Shown here piece by piece: positions 24,364-34,876 of a stretch of DNA of 64,000 bases. Under the pieces are notes generated by a model. That model did no database searches, was not told the origin of the DNA, and saw only the letters and a program-made list of their open reading frames with translations. The stretch is from Pseudomonadota bacterium. Lineage in GTDB: Bacteria > Myxococcota_A > UBA796 > CAJQPC01. Every line of letters begins with the position of its first letter. Position 1 is the first letter of the stretch. Both the position numbers and the translations under genes were made by a program. Location: the NCBI GenBank assembly GCA_024228935.1, contig JAAESX010000100.1, forward strand, positions 1 through 64,000, read 5' to 3'.

Positions 24364-25401
24364 ATGTGGATCATGCTCCTGGCCTGCACTGGCGTCGATG
24401 CGCCCGACGACTCGAACGACAACGGTGACGACGGGCTGTCGAGCTGCCTCTCCGTCTGGTCGGACGGCGTGACCGAGCCCCTGGCCGACGGCCCGGACAC
24501 CCAGATCCACGGCACCTCGGTCTTCGACGGGCGCCATCTCTGGATGGCCTGGAACATCCCGAACGAGCACAGCACCTTCGACGTCCAGCTCGCCCGATAC
24601 ACCTGCGATGGCGTGATGGACCTCGGCCCCATCGACGTCACGGCCCGCGAGGAGAACGACGTCGACCCCGCGCTGGGCGTCGTCGGAGACGAGGTGGTCG
24701 TCGCGTGGACCACCAGCGTCTCGTCGGGGGTGCACATCTCGGCCGCCGGCTTCGTGGATGGCCAGGAGAGCAGGTTCGTGGACCCACTCCAGCCGACCGC
24801 GGACGGGGTGCTGTTCGACACCAACAGCCTGGGCGCAGTGATGTCCGAGGGTGGCTGGCTCGCTGGCTCGTTCTCCAACGCGGAGACGACCGGGTTCCAG
24901 GCCGTGCGCATGCCCATCGGCGACTGGGACGCGGCGGTCGCGCCCGGCTTCGACGCCCAGGTCAGCCAGACCGAGGTCGATCTCGTCGGCGCGGCGCTCG
25001 TCTGGCAGCAGGACGAGGTGGGGGACGAGGCCTCGACCATCTGGCAGGAAGGCTCGATGCTCGGGCAGGGGCTTCGCCCGGTCTGGATCGGCAAGGACGT
25101 CGCGTGGGACGACGACGCCGGACGCATCCTGTTGAACGGCGACGTCGTTCGCGACGACGGCTTCCAGCACAGTCCCGCGGGCTCCGGCGAGGCGCTGTTG
25201 TCGATGCGCGTCGACAGCGGCATCTACAACGACCTGGTGTTCGGGTGGCTCGGCCAGGACCCGTTCGAGCTCGAGGCCTCGGGCGCTCCATCCGTCTACG
25301 GGGTCGATGTGACCCAGGTGGATGCGGATCACGCTGTCGTCGTCTGGCAGGAGGGCGACAACCCCGACTTCCGCCTCCGCGCACAGTGGATCTCTCGATG
25401 A
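24364..25401 (+). CDS. Lipoprotein of unknown function
   Basis: 345 residues, ATG 24364, leader MWIMLLAC with lipobox, then an Asp/Asn-rich linker. The remainder is beta-rich with recurring VVVAWTTS, LVWQQDE, VVVWQEGDNP patterns, suggesting a beta-propeller of about six blades. No enzyme motif is seen. Its stop overlaps the ATG of the following serine hydrolase gene (ATGA), so the pair is cotranslated. Confidence 0.75.
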   Translation: MWIMLLACTGVDAPDDSNDNGDDGLSSCLSVWSDGVTEPLADGPDTQIHGTSVFDGRHLWMAWNIPNEHSTFDVQLARYTCDGVMDLGPIDVTAREENDVDPALGVVGDEVVVAWTTSVSSGVHISAAGFVDGQESRFVDPLQPTADGVLFDTNSLGAVMSEGGWLAGSFSNAETTGFQAVRMPIGDWDAAVAPGFDAQVSQTEVDLVGAALVWQQDEVGDEASTIWQEGSMLGQGLRPVWIGKDVAWDDDAGRILLNGDVVRDDGFQHSPAGSGEALLSMRVDSGIYNDLVFGWLGQDPFELEASGAPSVYGVDVTQVDADHAVVVWQEGDNPDFRLRAQWISR

Positions 25402-26467
25402 TCCTGGCCCTGCTCGCGTGCGCCTCGCCGTTCGACGAGCTCGATGCCACCATCGAGCAGTTCCTGATCGACGAGCAGCTCGAGGGCGCCACGGCGGTCA
25501 TCGTCCACGTCGACGATGGGGTGGTCCACAAGGCCGCGTACGGGTCGTTCGAGCTCGACCGGGTCTCGATGATCGCGAGCAGTTCCAAGGTGTTGTCCGC
25601 CGGCGTCCTCGTGAAGCTCGCCGATGACGGTCAGCTCGATCTGGACGCCCCGGTGTCGCAGTACCTGGGCCACTGGGGCGAGCACAAGACCGACATCACG
25701 ACCGCGCAGTTGCTGTCGAACTCGTCAGGCATGGTCGGGCTGACCGACGATCCGTACTATACGCTCGGTCTGTGTCAGTCATCCCGAACGGCACGCTGTC
25801 GGACTGTGCGGAGACCATCTGCTCGGCCGAGGACGACGCCGACCGTGTCCCTCCAGACACCGAGTACAGATATGGAGGTGGCCCCTGGCAGCTGGCCGGC
25901 GGCGTGGCCGAGCAGGTCAGCGGCAAGAGCTGGTCCGAGCTGGTCGAGGAGACCTACGGTCCGTGTGGGCTCGAGGACACCGCGTACGGAAACCACTTCC
26001 TGAAGGCGATGGCCGAGTCCGACAGCGACGTCCTGACGCCCTGCCCGACGTTCTTCGACGGCGACCCCGCCAACCTGGAGCCGACGGACAACCCCAACCT
26101 CGAGGGCGGCGCCCGGACCACGGTCACCGACTACGAGAAGATCCTGCTGATGCACCTGCGCGACGGCGCGTGCGATGGAGGACAGGTGCTCAGCGCCGAG
26201 GGCGTCGAGATGATGCGGGCGGACCGCATCGGCGAGGTCTACGACGGCAGCTCGTTCTTCAGCGAGTACCCGGGCTACGGGCTCGGCTGGTTCGTGTCCC
26301 GCGAGGCCGAGGTGGTCGCTGATCCCGGCGCGTACGGCGCCTCGCCCTGGCTCGATCTGGACCGCGGCTATGGGGCGATGATCCTGCTCGAGGGCCACTA
26401 CACGCGGGGGCAGACCCTTCGCGAGCAGGTCCAGCCGCTGATCGACGCCCACTTCGACGAGCGGTGA
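25398..26467 (+). pseudogene. Serine beta-lactamase/penicillin-binding-like hydrolase lipoprotein, one frameshift
   Basis: ATG 25398 gives MILALLACASPFDELD, a lipoprotein leader. The first frame has the nucleophile motif SSSK (SxxK) in MIASSSKVLSAGVLVKLAD and QLLSNSSGMVGL, then runs out of homology near 25770. The second frame continues with YGGGPWQLAGGVAEQVSG (the YxN-like region), GARTTVTDYEKIL and GYGLGWFV. Adding one base near 25765-25775 would rejoin them, giving about 356 residues, typical for class C/EstB-like serine hydrolases. The N-terminal fragment alone would lack the second catalytic motif. Confidence 0.8.
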
Positions 26468-26477
26468 CGCTCAGGCG

Positions 26478-26857
26478 CTACTTCAGGGGGCCGAGCACCA
26501 CCACCGTCTCGCAGTTCAGCGTGATGGGGCCGTGCTCGTCGACCAGCGCGTCGATGGCGCGGCTCATCTCGTCGAACCCCGGGGCGCCCTCAGCCGGCAC
26601 ATAGCTGCACGACCGGACTCGGCCGTGCACGCCAGCGCGGTCCAGCCGCTGCTCGTGCGGGAGCCGGATGGCCTCGATGGGCCACCCGAAGAAGGCGTGG
26701 ATGCGCGCCCAGATGTCGTCCTCGTGCCGCAGGACCTGGCGCCGACCTCGAGGATCGTGCAGGCAGGACCGAGCAGATCGAGCAGGGCGACCGGGTAGTC
26801 CGGGCGGTAGGCGTCGTAGTCCGCGACGCGGTCCGAGAACCGCTGGGTGACGCTCAC
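26478..26857 (-). pseudogene. SAM-dependent methyltransferase remnant with internal deletion
   Basis: GTG 26857 starts RFSDRVADYDAYRPDYPVAL ... ILEVG, the N-terminus of a common class I methyltransferase family ending at motif I. At about 26735-26741 the frame changes and the sequence jumps to the family's C-terminal part (DDIWARIHAFFGWPIEAIRL, GRVRSCSYVP, LNCETVVVLGPL). About 100 central residues, including most of the SAM pocket, are missing, so no activity is expected. The start overlaps the stop of the gene before it (GTGA). Confidence 0.75.
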
Positions 26858-28938
26858 TCGGTCTCGCGCCAGGTGAGCTGTGCGTAGACGGCCATGTCGC
26901 CGTCGAGCGTGGTCGGGGCGGCGGCGAAGCCGAACTGACCGGGTACGTCCAGCCGGGGCCGGAAGCCCGTGAGGTTCTTCTCCTTGCGGGGGCGCAGCGC
27001 CTCGGCGACACCGCCTCCGGCGAAGCCGACGACCGACCCGATGAGCGCACCCTTGGCGATGTCGTCGCCCTGGGAGTCGACCAGCGCTACCCCCAGCGAG
27101 CCGAGCGTCGCGCCGGCCACCGCACCCAACTGGGGAACGAACAGCCGCGAGCTGTCGACCTCGAAGCCGTAGAGCGCGGCAGCGGTGCCGAACAGGAAGG
27201 CGTCCGAGGTAGCGGCGCCAGTCAGCAGCAGCGTCTCCGACGGCCCGTCGAGCTCGAGCGCGATGGGGGTCATGACGCCGTACCAGGCTCCCCACGCGCT
27301 GGCCGAGCCGAGCGCCAGCATGTCCATCGGGCGTGGTGACGCCCCTTGCGCCAGGCCGGTCAGCGCCAGGCTCGAGCCGGACGAGGTCAGGAGAACCAGG
27401 CCGGCGTACTGATCACCCTGCAGCACGCGTCGCCGCTCCAGGTACGCGCCATACGCCGCGCCTTGGGCGGTGAACACGGGCACGCCGATGCCGATCATCG
27501 TCATGTCGCCGATGTCCAGCTCCATGCGGGGCGCCAGCAACGTGCCGCCGACCATCCCGACCGCACCGGCCGGGACCATCGCGGGGACGATCTCCTTGCT
27601 GTTGTCCGCACCCGCAAGCAGGGGGATGCCGGCTCCGAGCATGTTGCCGGCGACCGCTCCGTACAGCGCGCCGGCGTCCTGGGACAGCGTGCGGGGCCGG
27701 TAGTGCGCGAAGACCTCGGTGGCCGCGAACGAGGTCGCCGCGGTCGTGCGCAGAAGCGGCCCGACGTCGCTCTTCCGCGAGCCGGTGTCCCAGATCCAGC
27801 CGGCGGCCCAGGCGGACTCGGCCGCGACGATCGCGGCGTACCCGTGGTCCTGGTAGTGCGGGTCCCACTGCGTCCGGGTGAGCCCCGCCAGGCCCAGGCC
27901 CAGGCCCGTCCCAGCCAGTCCGATGGCGTACCGCGACCGGTACCAGGTCCGGTAGGGGTCGCAGCCGTTGCCGCCCTCCCAGGGCTCGCAGTCCCAGCGG
28001 TCGCCGTCGTCGATGGCCATGTCGGCGACGCCGAACCCGATCTGCATGCCGACCGCACCGGCCAGGTTCGACTCCATCACGTCGAGCGGGTCGGCGTCGT
28101 ACTTGCTGATCCGTGCCAGGCCGAGTCCGGTCCCGGCGCCGGTCCCGAGGGTCCGCAGGAGCGCCGCCTTGTTCTGGCGTCTCTGGTTCTCCGCCCGCCC
28201 GCGGCTGATGGGGTACGGGTCGAGCACGACCTGGGTCAGCAGCTCGCCGCCGACCAGGCCCCAGCTGACGTCCGAGGCGTAGCGCATGCCCTGGCCCGCG
28301 CTGGTGGGGCGGGTGGCCGCATACAGACCGCCGCCGGCGACCCCGATGGCCGAGCCGCCCACCGCGCCGATGGCGATGGCCGAGTCGTTGCGACCCCAGA
28401 CCCCGACGGACGACAGCAGGATGCCGCCCGTGAGCCCGCTCGCGCCCGAGACCGCGACGGCCCCCAGCGGAGAGCTTCGCTGCTCGATGGGCTCGCCCAG
28501 CTCGGCGAGCACGTCGGGGTGGTGTTCGGCCAGCAGATCCAGGCCCCGGTTCCGAAGCGAGCGAGGGAGCTCCTCGTCGATGGCCACGGCGTAGAGAGCA
28601 CGACCCGCGTCGGACTCGGCGGTGGTCCCCAGGGTGTCGACGGCCGCCAGCCGGACGTCCCAGGCCACGGACCCGTAGATCAGCGAGGCCAGCACGTCGT
28701 AGCCATCGGGCCCGGCGCTCGCGAGCACCGGCAGCACAGCCTTCGCGAGCGTGCGGTCGACGTCGTACGCGGTGCCCTCGACGAACACGAGCCCGCCGGG
28801 CAGGGTCACCAGCTCCTCGGCCGCCGCCACGCGCTCCTCGAGGGGTTGGTCCACGTCGTCGAGGATCGAGGCCAGCGCGAGGCTTGCGGTCATCTCGCTC
28901 ACGTCTTGCGCCAGCGCCGAGCCGATGAACAGGAACAT
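26854..28938 (-). CDS. Large exported Gly/Ala-rich protein with N-terminal HEAT-like region
   Basis: 694 residues; ATG 28938 is chosen because GGGAGG precedes it and MFLFIGSALAQ is a signal peptide. Residues about 20-185 look helical and HEAT-like (EERVAAAEELVTLPGG, AAVDTLGTTAESDAG). The remainder is a series of Gly-rich amphipathic segments (GAVGGSAIGVAGGGLYAA, GTGLGLGLAGLTRTQWD) that could be glycine-zipper hairpins or strands of an outer-membrane barrel. No named family was recognised. It is divergent from an Omp85-like protein, starting 32 bases away, which supports an envelope role. Confidence 0.65.
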   Translation of the reverse strand: MFLFIGSALAQDVSEMTASLALASILDDVDQPLEERVAAAEELVTLPGGLVFVEGTAYDVDRTLAKAVLPVLASAGPDGYDVLASLIYGSVAWDVRLAAVDTLGTTAESDAGRALYAVAIDEELPRSLRNRGLDLLAEHHPDVLAELGEPIEQRSSPLGAVAVSGASGLTGGILLSSVGVWGRNDSAIAIGAVGGSAIGVAGGGLYAATRPTSAGQGMRYASDVSWGLVGGELLTQVVLDPYPISRGRAENQRRQNKAALLRTLGTGAGTGLGLARISKYDADPLDVMESNLAGAVGMQIGFGVADMAIDDGDRWDCEPWEGGNGCDPYRTWYRSRYAIGLAGTGLGLGLAGLTRTQWDPHYQDHGYAAIVAAESAWAAGWIWDTGSRKSDVGPLLRTTAATSFAATEVFAHYRPRTLSQDAGALYGAVAGNMLGAGIPLLAGADNSKEIVPAMVPAGAVGMVGGTLLAPRMELDIGDMTMIGIGVPVFTAQGAAYGAYLERRRVLQGDQYAGLVLLTSSGSSLALTGLAQGASPRPMDMLALGSASAWGAWYGVMTPIALELDGPSETLLLTGAATSDAFLFGTAAALYGFEVDSSRLFVPQLGAVAGATLGSLGVALVDSQGDDIAKGALIGSVVGFAGGGVAEALRPRKEKNLTGFRPRLDVPGQFGFAAAPTTLDGDMAVYAQLTWRETE

Positions 28939-28957
28939 GGCACCTCCCAGCCGATCA

Positions 28958-28963
28958 TACGCT
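28958..28963 (+). promoter_or_regulatory. Candidate -10 hexamer TACGCT for the outer-membrane protein gene
   Basis: TACGCT (in CATACGCT) 7 bases before ATG 28971 without a Shine-Dalgarno, in the 32-base divergent gap. Confidence 0.45.
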
Positions 28964-28970
28964 AGCCGGC

Positions 28971-30059
28971 ATGTGGAGTCTCCTGGTCCAGATAGCCCAA
29001 GCGGGGTGGCAAGTCGCACCCATGCCGATCGGCGACTACTCGACCGACCACGGCGTCGGATTCGGGGGGGTCGTCCAGGCGGTGCGCCGGGTGGACGGCG
29101 AGGAGGGCTACCGCTTGAAGCTCGGCGCCCAGCTGATGTGGAGCACGGGCACCTTCCGCGACCACTGGCTCAAGGTGAACTGGCGCCCCGACGAACTGTG
29201 GCGGGTCGAGGCTGTCGCCGGACGCCGCGCCTGGCGGTACGCGCCCTACTTCGGCGTCGGGAACGCCGCGGTGGAGTCGGGGGTGCCTCGCGAGTTCCAC
29301 ACCTATGAGATCGACGGGGCCCGGGCTCTGGTCTCGGTGAAGCGCTCGCTCGGCGGGGACTGGGCGGTCTTCGGCACGGGGTTCCTGAGGACAGCGCGCA
29401 TCACGCCGAACGCCGACTCGCTGCTCGTCACAGATGGGGTCGCCAGCGGACGGTACGTGTCGCTCGCCATCGGGGTGGTCCAGGACAGCAGGAACGATCT
29501 GCTCTCGCCGACGGATGGGCGCCACTCCGAGCTGTCCGTCCGGGGCTCGAACCCGCTGACCAGCTCGCAGACCATCGGGGGTGGGCTGAACCTGACCGAG
29601 CGGGTGTACGTGCCGGTCCGACCCCGGCTCGTCCTGGCCACGCGGGCCTCGATCGACGTCTGGTGGGGCGACACACCGTTCTTCGTGCAGCACGTGCTGG
29701 GGGGCTCGCAGTGGGCGACGCTCGGCGGTCCGTGGGTCCTGCGCGGCTACCCCGAGGGTCGCTTTCGGGGGGACGCGGCGGGCCTCTTCAGCCAGGAGTG
29801 GCGCTGGAGCGTGGCCGAGGTCGGGGTGCGAGGACACCGGCTGACGCTGATGCCCACGCCGTTCTACGAGCTGGCGCGCATCGAGTCCTGGAGCGAGGAC
29901 GAGCCGTACCGCGTCTGGGGAGATGTGGGGTTCGGCGCCCGCTTCGGCTGGGACGACGACATGTTGCTGCGCATCGACACGGCCGTCGGGCGCGAGGTGA
30001 CCACGACGGGAGCGGAGCCCTCGCTCGGCATCTGGTTCATGTTCGACCACCCTTTCTGA
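28971..30059 (+). CDS. BamA/Omp85-type surface antigen (outer-membrane barrel) protein
   Basis: 362 residues. MWSLLVQIAQAGWQVAP is a short signal peptide. The body alternates hydrophobic and polar residues as in a beta-barrel, contains LRGYPEGRFRGDAAGLFSQE (the VRGF/Y-type motif of the bacterial surface antigen family) and ends in Phe after FMFDHPF, the C-terminal signal for barrel insertion. No POTRA domain is present, so this is a barrel-only member, perhaps a patatin-like or TamA-like relative without the periplasmic arm. Function not known. Confidence 0.82.
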   Translation: MWSLLVQIAQAGWQVAPMPIGDYSTDHGVGFGGVVQAVRRVDGEEGYRLKLGAQLMWSTGTFRDHWLKVNWRPDELWRVEAVAGRRAWRYAPYFGVGNAAVESGVPREFHTYEIDGARALVSVKRSLGGDWAVFGTGFLRTARITPNADSLLVTDGVASGRYVSLAIGVVQDSRNDLLSPTDGRHSELSVRGSNPLTSSQTIGGGLNLTERVYVPVRPRLVLATRASIDVWWGDTPFFVQHVLGGSQWATLGGPWVLRGYPEGRFRGDAAGLFSQEWRWSVAEVGVRGHRLTLMPTPFYELARIESWSEDEPYRVWGDVGFGARFGWDDDMLLRIDTAVGREVTTTGAEPSLGIWFMFDHPF

Positions 30060-30105
30060 GTGCCCGAGTGTCTGGCTCGCGTGTCGGACTGGACAGGAGG
30101 TGGTC

Positions 30106-30972
30106 ATGACTCGGCCGTTGACGTTCATCCTCGCCGTCGGAGCGCTGGCGCTCGCGGCCCCCCAGCGTGGGCCGCTGGCCGACGTCCGTCCGGTCGGCTC
30201 GTTCGAGCTCCGGCCCTGCACGGAGCCCCCTCGACCGGCGAGCGAGGTGCTCCTGGAGGCCTCGGCCCTGACCGGCAACGGCGTCCCCTCGCACGCGGTC
30301 GGCGCCTTCCCGAACTCGGGAAACCCGAACACCATCGCGGCCCAGGAACACGCCTTCACGCTGCCGGAGCCCTCGGGGCGCGGGGGCGAGATCCGTCGGT
30401 CGCGAGCCGCCGTCGCCATCAACGGCGTCCCGTTGGACCCAGGCACCGCCGAGTACTGGCAGGACGACCGCTCCAGCGGCTGGCGGTACGAGGCCCTGAG
30501 CGGGGCCATCGATCTCGGCCTGGACTGCAACCACGGCCACGTCCAGCCCGACGGCGCGTACCACTACCACGGGGTCCCGGAGGGGTTGGTGTCCGACGCC
30601 GTCGAGATGCAGCACGTCGGCTGGGCCGCGGACGGGTACCCGCTGTACGCCCGCTTCGGCGAGGTCGACGGCCAGGTCCGGGCGCTGACCACCAGCTACC
30701 GCCTGAGGTCCGGGACCCGCTCCGGCGGACCGGGTGGAGCCCACGACGGGACCTTCGTCCAGGACTGGGAGTACGTCGAGGGCCTGGGCGACCTGGACCG
30801 CTGCAACGCGTTCACCGGGCCGACCCCCGAGCACGGCGTGACCACCTACTACCTGGTGACCGACACGTTCCCGTTCGTGCCGCGCTGCACAGTGGCCGAG
30901 GCGGACGAGAGCTTCGCGATGAAGGGGCCGCCTCCGGGACGGGGTGGGCCGGGCAGGCCGCCGCCGCGGTGA
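30106..30972 (+). CDS. YHYH-domain exported protein
   Basis: 288 residues. ATG 30106 lies 5 bases after AGGAGG. A signal peptide ([16 protein letters not shown]) is followed by a domain with [20 protein letters not shown], the signature of YHYH proteins, and [14 protein letters not shown]. The clustered His residues probably bind a metal such as copper. The C-terminal end is Gly/Pro-rich. Family function is unknown. Confidence 0.88.
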   Translation: MTRPLTFILAVGALALAAPQRGPLADVRPVGSFELRPCTEPPRPASEVLLEASALTGNGVPSHAVGAFPNSGNPNTIAAQEHAFTLPEPSGRGGEIRRSRAAVAINGVPLDPGTAEYWQDDRSSGWRYEALSGAIDLGLDCNHGHVQPDGAYHYHGVPEGLVSDAVEMQHVGWAADGYPLYARFGEVDGQVRALTTSYRLRSGTRSGGPGGAHDGTFVQDWEYVEGLGDLDRCNAFTGPTPEHGVTTYYLVTDTFPFVPRCTVAEADESFAMKGPPPGRGGPGRPPPR

Positions 30973-30985
30973 GTTAGAGCGCGGC

Positions 30986-31282
30986 ATGGAACAGCCGAAC
31001 AACCCGCTGCACGGCGTCACGCTGAAGGCCCTTCTCGAGGATCTGGTGGCGCGTCACGACTGGCCCGGGCTGGCCGCGCGGATCCGCATCGGGTGCTTCC
31101 AGAACGAGCCGAGCATCAAGTCGAGCCTGAAGTTCCTACGCAAGACGCCTTGGGCGCGGGCCAAGGTCGAGGAGCTCTACCTGGCCGACCACCGCAAGAT
31201 CGCCGCTCGGAAGAAGCGCAACCGGCGCCGGGCCGAGATGCGCGCCTTTGCGTCCCAGGGGGAGACCGCGGGCGAGGAGTAG
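30986..31282 (+). CDS. VF530-family DNA-binding protein
   Basis: 98 residues with [35 protein letters not shown] and [12 protein letters not shown], an almost exact match to the VF530/DUF2132 consensus, a small fold thought to bind DNA. A Lys/Arg-rich tail follows ([13 protein letters not shown]). TAGAGC at 30975-30980 is 5 bases before the ATG, with no Shine-Dalgarno. It is not obviously linked to the flanking genes. Confidence 0.92.
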   Translation: MEQPNNPLHGVTLKALLEDLVARHDWPGLAARIRIGCFQNEPSIKSSLKFLRKTPWARAKVEELYLADHRKIAARKKRNRRRAEMRAFASQGETAGEE

Positions 31283-31355
31283 GGGGGCGTGAGAAGCGGG
31301 ACAGATGTGCCGCGTCCTCGGCCGGAGCATGTTGGGAAGACCCTGGAGGTTCCTC

Positions 31356-33010
31356 ATGATCTGGCTCCTGACCCGGGCCTGCGGCGACAAGGACACCGAC
31401 GTCACCACCGGTGACAGCGCGTCGAACAACGAAGACAGCGGACTCGTTGTCGACAGCCCCGTGGACACGGGCGAGCCGGCCGACGTGACCTGCTCGATCG
31501 ACGGCGTCACCCCGATCACCGTGCCCATCGCGACCGAAGGGACCGAGATCACCGTGACGGTCACGTGCTCGGGCGACGCCGAGGTCACCGCCGCAAGGCT
31601 GGGGGGCGGCCTGCTCGAGGAGTTCGAGGCCACGACGATCCGGGACACCGTCGACCTGGTCCTCGACGGGAGCAAGCTCGACACGACCGGCATCGTGGCG
31701 GTCGAGCTGGACCTCGACGTCGGCACGCTGACCAGCCCGGTCCGCGCCCACACGCCGGCGCCGGTCTTCGAGATGCCCGAGGGTCTTGTCGAGCTGGACT
31801 GGGACGACCCGCTGACCCCGGTGTGGATCGGGGAGACCGTCCTGGCCTACGACGACGACCAGCTCGTCGAGCTCGACCTGGACGGCCAGGTCCTCGGCAA
31901 GGTCGACCACAACGGCCTCTGCTTCTACGGCAAGTGCTTCTGTGACCACTACTACGACGCCGGGATGATCTCGGGCGACGGCGACACGGTCACCTGGATC
32001 TCGATGGACGAGGGCGCGAAGACCACCTCGTTCAAGGCCGAGCAGGTCGTCGCCGTGACGATGCACGAGAAGGCACCGCGGGCCCTGATCCGCATCGCCA
32101 CGGACGACACCACGGGAGGGGGCGTCTACGCGGCGGTGGATCTGGCGACGGGCGAGAGCACGACGATGGGGGACCTGCCCGGTGAGCTCGCGCTGACCGC
32201 CGAGGGAATCCACCAGCTCGAGGTCGACGACGAGGGCGGGTTCACGTTCACCCAGTACCGGTTCGGCGACACCAAGCCGCACACGACCTGGGTCCACAAG
32301 AACGTGTGGCCGACGAAGTTCGAGGGCCCCGGTCTGAGCGTGGTCAACACGGACGCGGACGGCGACGGGACCCTGGACGAGGTCCTGGTGCTGTCCCACG
32401 GAGGCGGCGTCGAGCTCGGCTTCAAGAGCGGGACGGCGGACGGAGAGTGGGCCGAGGTCGTGAAGGCGAGCCCCTGGAACGGCAACATGTTCGAGTGCCC
32501 GCTGCCCGACTGCTGCATGTCGGTCTCCGGGGACACCGTCGTGTTCCAGGGCGACGCGGGCGTCTTCAGCGGCGAGCTCCTGATCGAGGGCGCCAAGGCG
32601 ACGCTCGGCGAGCCGGTGCACCGCGGTGAGCTGCCCGACGGCGCCTCGGTCTGCACTTCGGGCCAGGACGACCTCGTCCGAACGGTCGCGGGGAACTGGT
32701 TGCTGGGCGGCGGCGCGTCCCGGGACCTGGCCGTCTCCGAGACCGGCGAGACGCTGACGCGCACCGACGGAGGCTTCGAGTACGACGGCGCGGCCATCGA
32801 CGGCGTCGACTACTCGACCTCGCACCTGGTCCACGGGGGCGTCGCGCGCATCGAGATCGACGAGCCGCCACCGTGCGACCAGCGGACGCCGGTGGGCGTG
32901 GCCTTGTACGGGGGGCCGTGGTCGGCGGGCGCTACCGGTTCAAGCTCCCACACACGACGACAGGCAACACCTGGGTGGTCGACCGCGAGCTGGAGCCCGA
33001 GTCGGAGTGA
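31356..33010 (+). CDS. Lipoprotein with propeller-like repeats, frameshifted near its end
   Basis: ATG 31356 has GGAGG 6 bases before it and gives MIWLLTRACGDKDTD, a lipoprotein leader with a Thr/Asp/Ser stalk. The rest (about 530 residues) is beta-rich with DADGDGTLDEVLVLSHGG, an FG-GAP-like Ca-binding motif, and repeated ValxLxxG strands, suggesting a propeller. A pair of Cys clusters (LCFYGKCFCD, CPLPDCCM) is present. At the G6 tract 32910-32915 the frame runs on into noise; one more G would continue as VVGGRYRFKLPHTTTG and stop at 33010, the more plausible C-terminus. No function recognised. Confidence 0.72.
32910..32915. repeat. G6 homopolymer at a frameshift
   Basis: Six G where seven would keep the lipoprotein in frame to a stop at 33010. 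Confidence 0.75.
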
Positions 33011-33018
33011 CGGCGGGT

Positions 33019-33024
33019 TAGAGC
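33019..33024 (+). promoter_or_regulatory. Candidate -10 hexamer TAGAGC
   Basis: GTTAGAGC ends 6 bases before ATG 33031. The same octamer precedes the VF530 gene (30973-30980), in each case with no Shine-Dalgarno sequence. Confidence 0.4.
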
Positions 33025-33030
33025 GGCCGC

Positions 33031-34875
33031 ATGCTGATCTTCGCCCTGTTCGCCTGCAAGACCGACCTCCCCCTGGCCCTGGTGGAAACTGACCGGTCCG
33101 GCCACTGGCTCGACCGGCCGTTCCCCCACGACGAGCTGCTCGTCGACGGCTTCGTGGACTGGTCCGTCTTGCCCGACGCTCCCAGCGACCTGGGCACGAC
33201 GCTTGTCGGCGGCTGGTCGGGCCAGGCGAGCGAGACCGTGACGGGTTTCTCGCACCAGCCGGCGGTGTACTTCCGGTTCAGCGAGACCTTCGATGTCACG
33301 GCAGCGGACGTTCACATCCAGGACAGCTCGGGCGCCGACGTCGCCATCGAGTGGTCCTGGGTCGAGGACCCCGCGGGTGACCCGTGGCTCGCGGAGAACC
33401 TGCTCGTCCTCATCCCCGAGCCCACATCGCCCCTGGCCAGCGGCGAGCGGTACACGGCCTGGGTCAGCGGCGAGGTCGCGCTGCCGGCCGAGGGGTACGC
33501 GCTGCCCGACGGCGTGCCCGAGGACGCCGCGGTCGGCACCGCCTTCACCGTGCAGAACTCGCTCGGCCAGATCGTTGCGCTCAAGGACGCCACGGACGCC
33601 GTCATCGACGCCAACCCCGACTTCCTGGTCTCCGCCGAGTGGAAGGAGGTCGTCGAGCTCACCTACATCCAGGGCGAGACCCCGAGCGGGAAGGAGGCCA
33701 CCGTCGGCACGGTGACCTACGCCGATGAGACACAGTCCGTGACCCATCTGTACCCGGTCGAGGGGCAGGAGGACAAGGTCGTGGACCTGGGCGAGGACTG
33801 GCCCTTCCTCGTGCTCGAGGGCCGCATCACGACGGTGGCCTGGCAGGGCCTCGAAGACCAGCCCTACTCCAACCCGGGCGTCGGTCTCCTCAACGACTTC
33901 TCGCGCCGCGGAGACGGCTGGATCCAGTTCGAGGATGGCCAGCTCCAGAACGACTGGGAGCCCGAGGAGATGCGGGTGACCGTGTTGATTCCCCGTGACG
34001 CCGACGGCGCCATGCCCGTGCTGACCTGGGACCACGGGACGGGTGGCTCGGCCTACAACATCGTCTCGCGCATCAGCACCGGGGACGACCCGCTCCCGTT
34101 CGCCGAGGCGCTGTCGGGCGCGGTCGTCGTCTCGCGGGATCAGCCGCTCTACGGCCAGCGCTACCCGCTCATCGACGACGGCTTCGGCGCCAGCATCGGG
34201 TTCTACAACATCGGAAACCTGCCTTGCTTCCGCGACAACCAGCGGCAGGCGACGGTCGACCATCGTGTCCTGCAGCGCTTCGTCGAGGCCGAGCTGGGCG
34301 AGCTGGTGGACGTCGACATCGCTCGGGTCGGCGCCGGGGGACACAGTCTCGGCAGCGTGACGGCGCACGGTGGGCTCGCGGCATCCCAGGGCGACGGAGC
34401 CGTCGGCGGGCTGATGTCCGGGACCGGCGGGTACCTGACCTACTACATCCTGGAGACCGGCCTGCTGGGCACGGGCAACGACGTCGTGACACAGATCGCG
34501 CCTCTGGTCGGTCTGTCCGAGGAGCAGCTCGCCAGCGCGGCCCCGCACGAACTCATCGCGGCGCTGGTGGGTCTGCCCGAGGAGGCCTGGCCGGGCATGG
34601 ATCGGACGCACCCGGTGATGCAGCTGTTCCAGTCGATCATGGACCCGTCGGATCCCATCATGCTGGCCCAGGACATTCCGGTGCCGGACACCATCGTGTA
34701 CGGCGTGGACGACTGGCAGGTCCCCAACATCACGACGGACTGGCTGGCCGAGGTGCACCCCGACGCGACGGTCGAGATCTGCGATAAGGGCGACCAGGAC
34801 TACGACGGCCACTACTGCACGTTCCGCGAGCAGGCGGGGCTGGACTCGGTCGAGGGGTTCGTCTCGGGGCTGTAG
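33031..34875 (+). CDS. Alpha/beta-hydrolase (lipase-like) lipoprotein
   Basis: 614 residues with leader MLIFALFACKTD. The N-terminal 300 residues are beta-rich with Ig-like features (YFRFSETFDVTAADVHIQDS). The C-terminal half is an alpha/beta hydrolase: oxyanion region LTWDHGTGG, nucleophile elbow GAGGHSLGSVTA (GHSLG), and likely acid and His in VDDWQVPN and YDGHYC. Predicted surface esterase or lipase. It is convergent with the MocR gene, only one base apart. Confidence 0.82.
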   Translation: MLIFALFACKTDLPLALVETDRSGHWLDRPFPHDELLVDGFVDWSVLPDAPSDLGTTLVGGWSGQASETVTGFSHQPAVYFRFSETFDVTAADVHIQDSSGADVAIEWSWVEDPAGDPWLAENLLVLIPEPTSPLASGERYTAWVSGEVALPAEGYALPDGVPEDAAVGTAFTVQNSLGQIVALKDATDAVIDANPDFLVSAEWKEVVELTYIQGETPSGKEATVGTVTYADETQSVTHLYPVEGQEDKVVDLGEDWPFLVLEGRITTVAWQGLEDQPYSNPGVGLLNDFSRRGDGWIQFEDGQLQNDWEPEEMRVTVLIPRDADGAMPVLTWDHGTGGSAYNIVSRISTGDDPLPFAEALSGAVVVSRDQPLYGQRYPLIDDGFGASIGFYNIGNLPCFRDNQRQATVDHRVLQRFVEAELGELVDVDIARVGAGGHSLGSVTAHGGLAASQGDGAVGGLMSGTGGYLTYYILETGLLGTGNDVVTQIAPLVGLSEEQLASAAPHELIAALVGLPEEAWPGMDRTHPVMQLFQSIMDPSDPIMLAQDIPVPDTIVYGVDDWQVPNITTDWLAEVHPDATVEICDKGDQDYDGHYCTFREQAGLDSVEGFVSGL

Positions 34876-34876
34876 G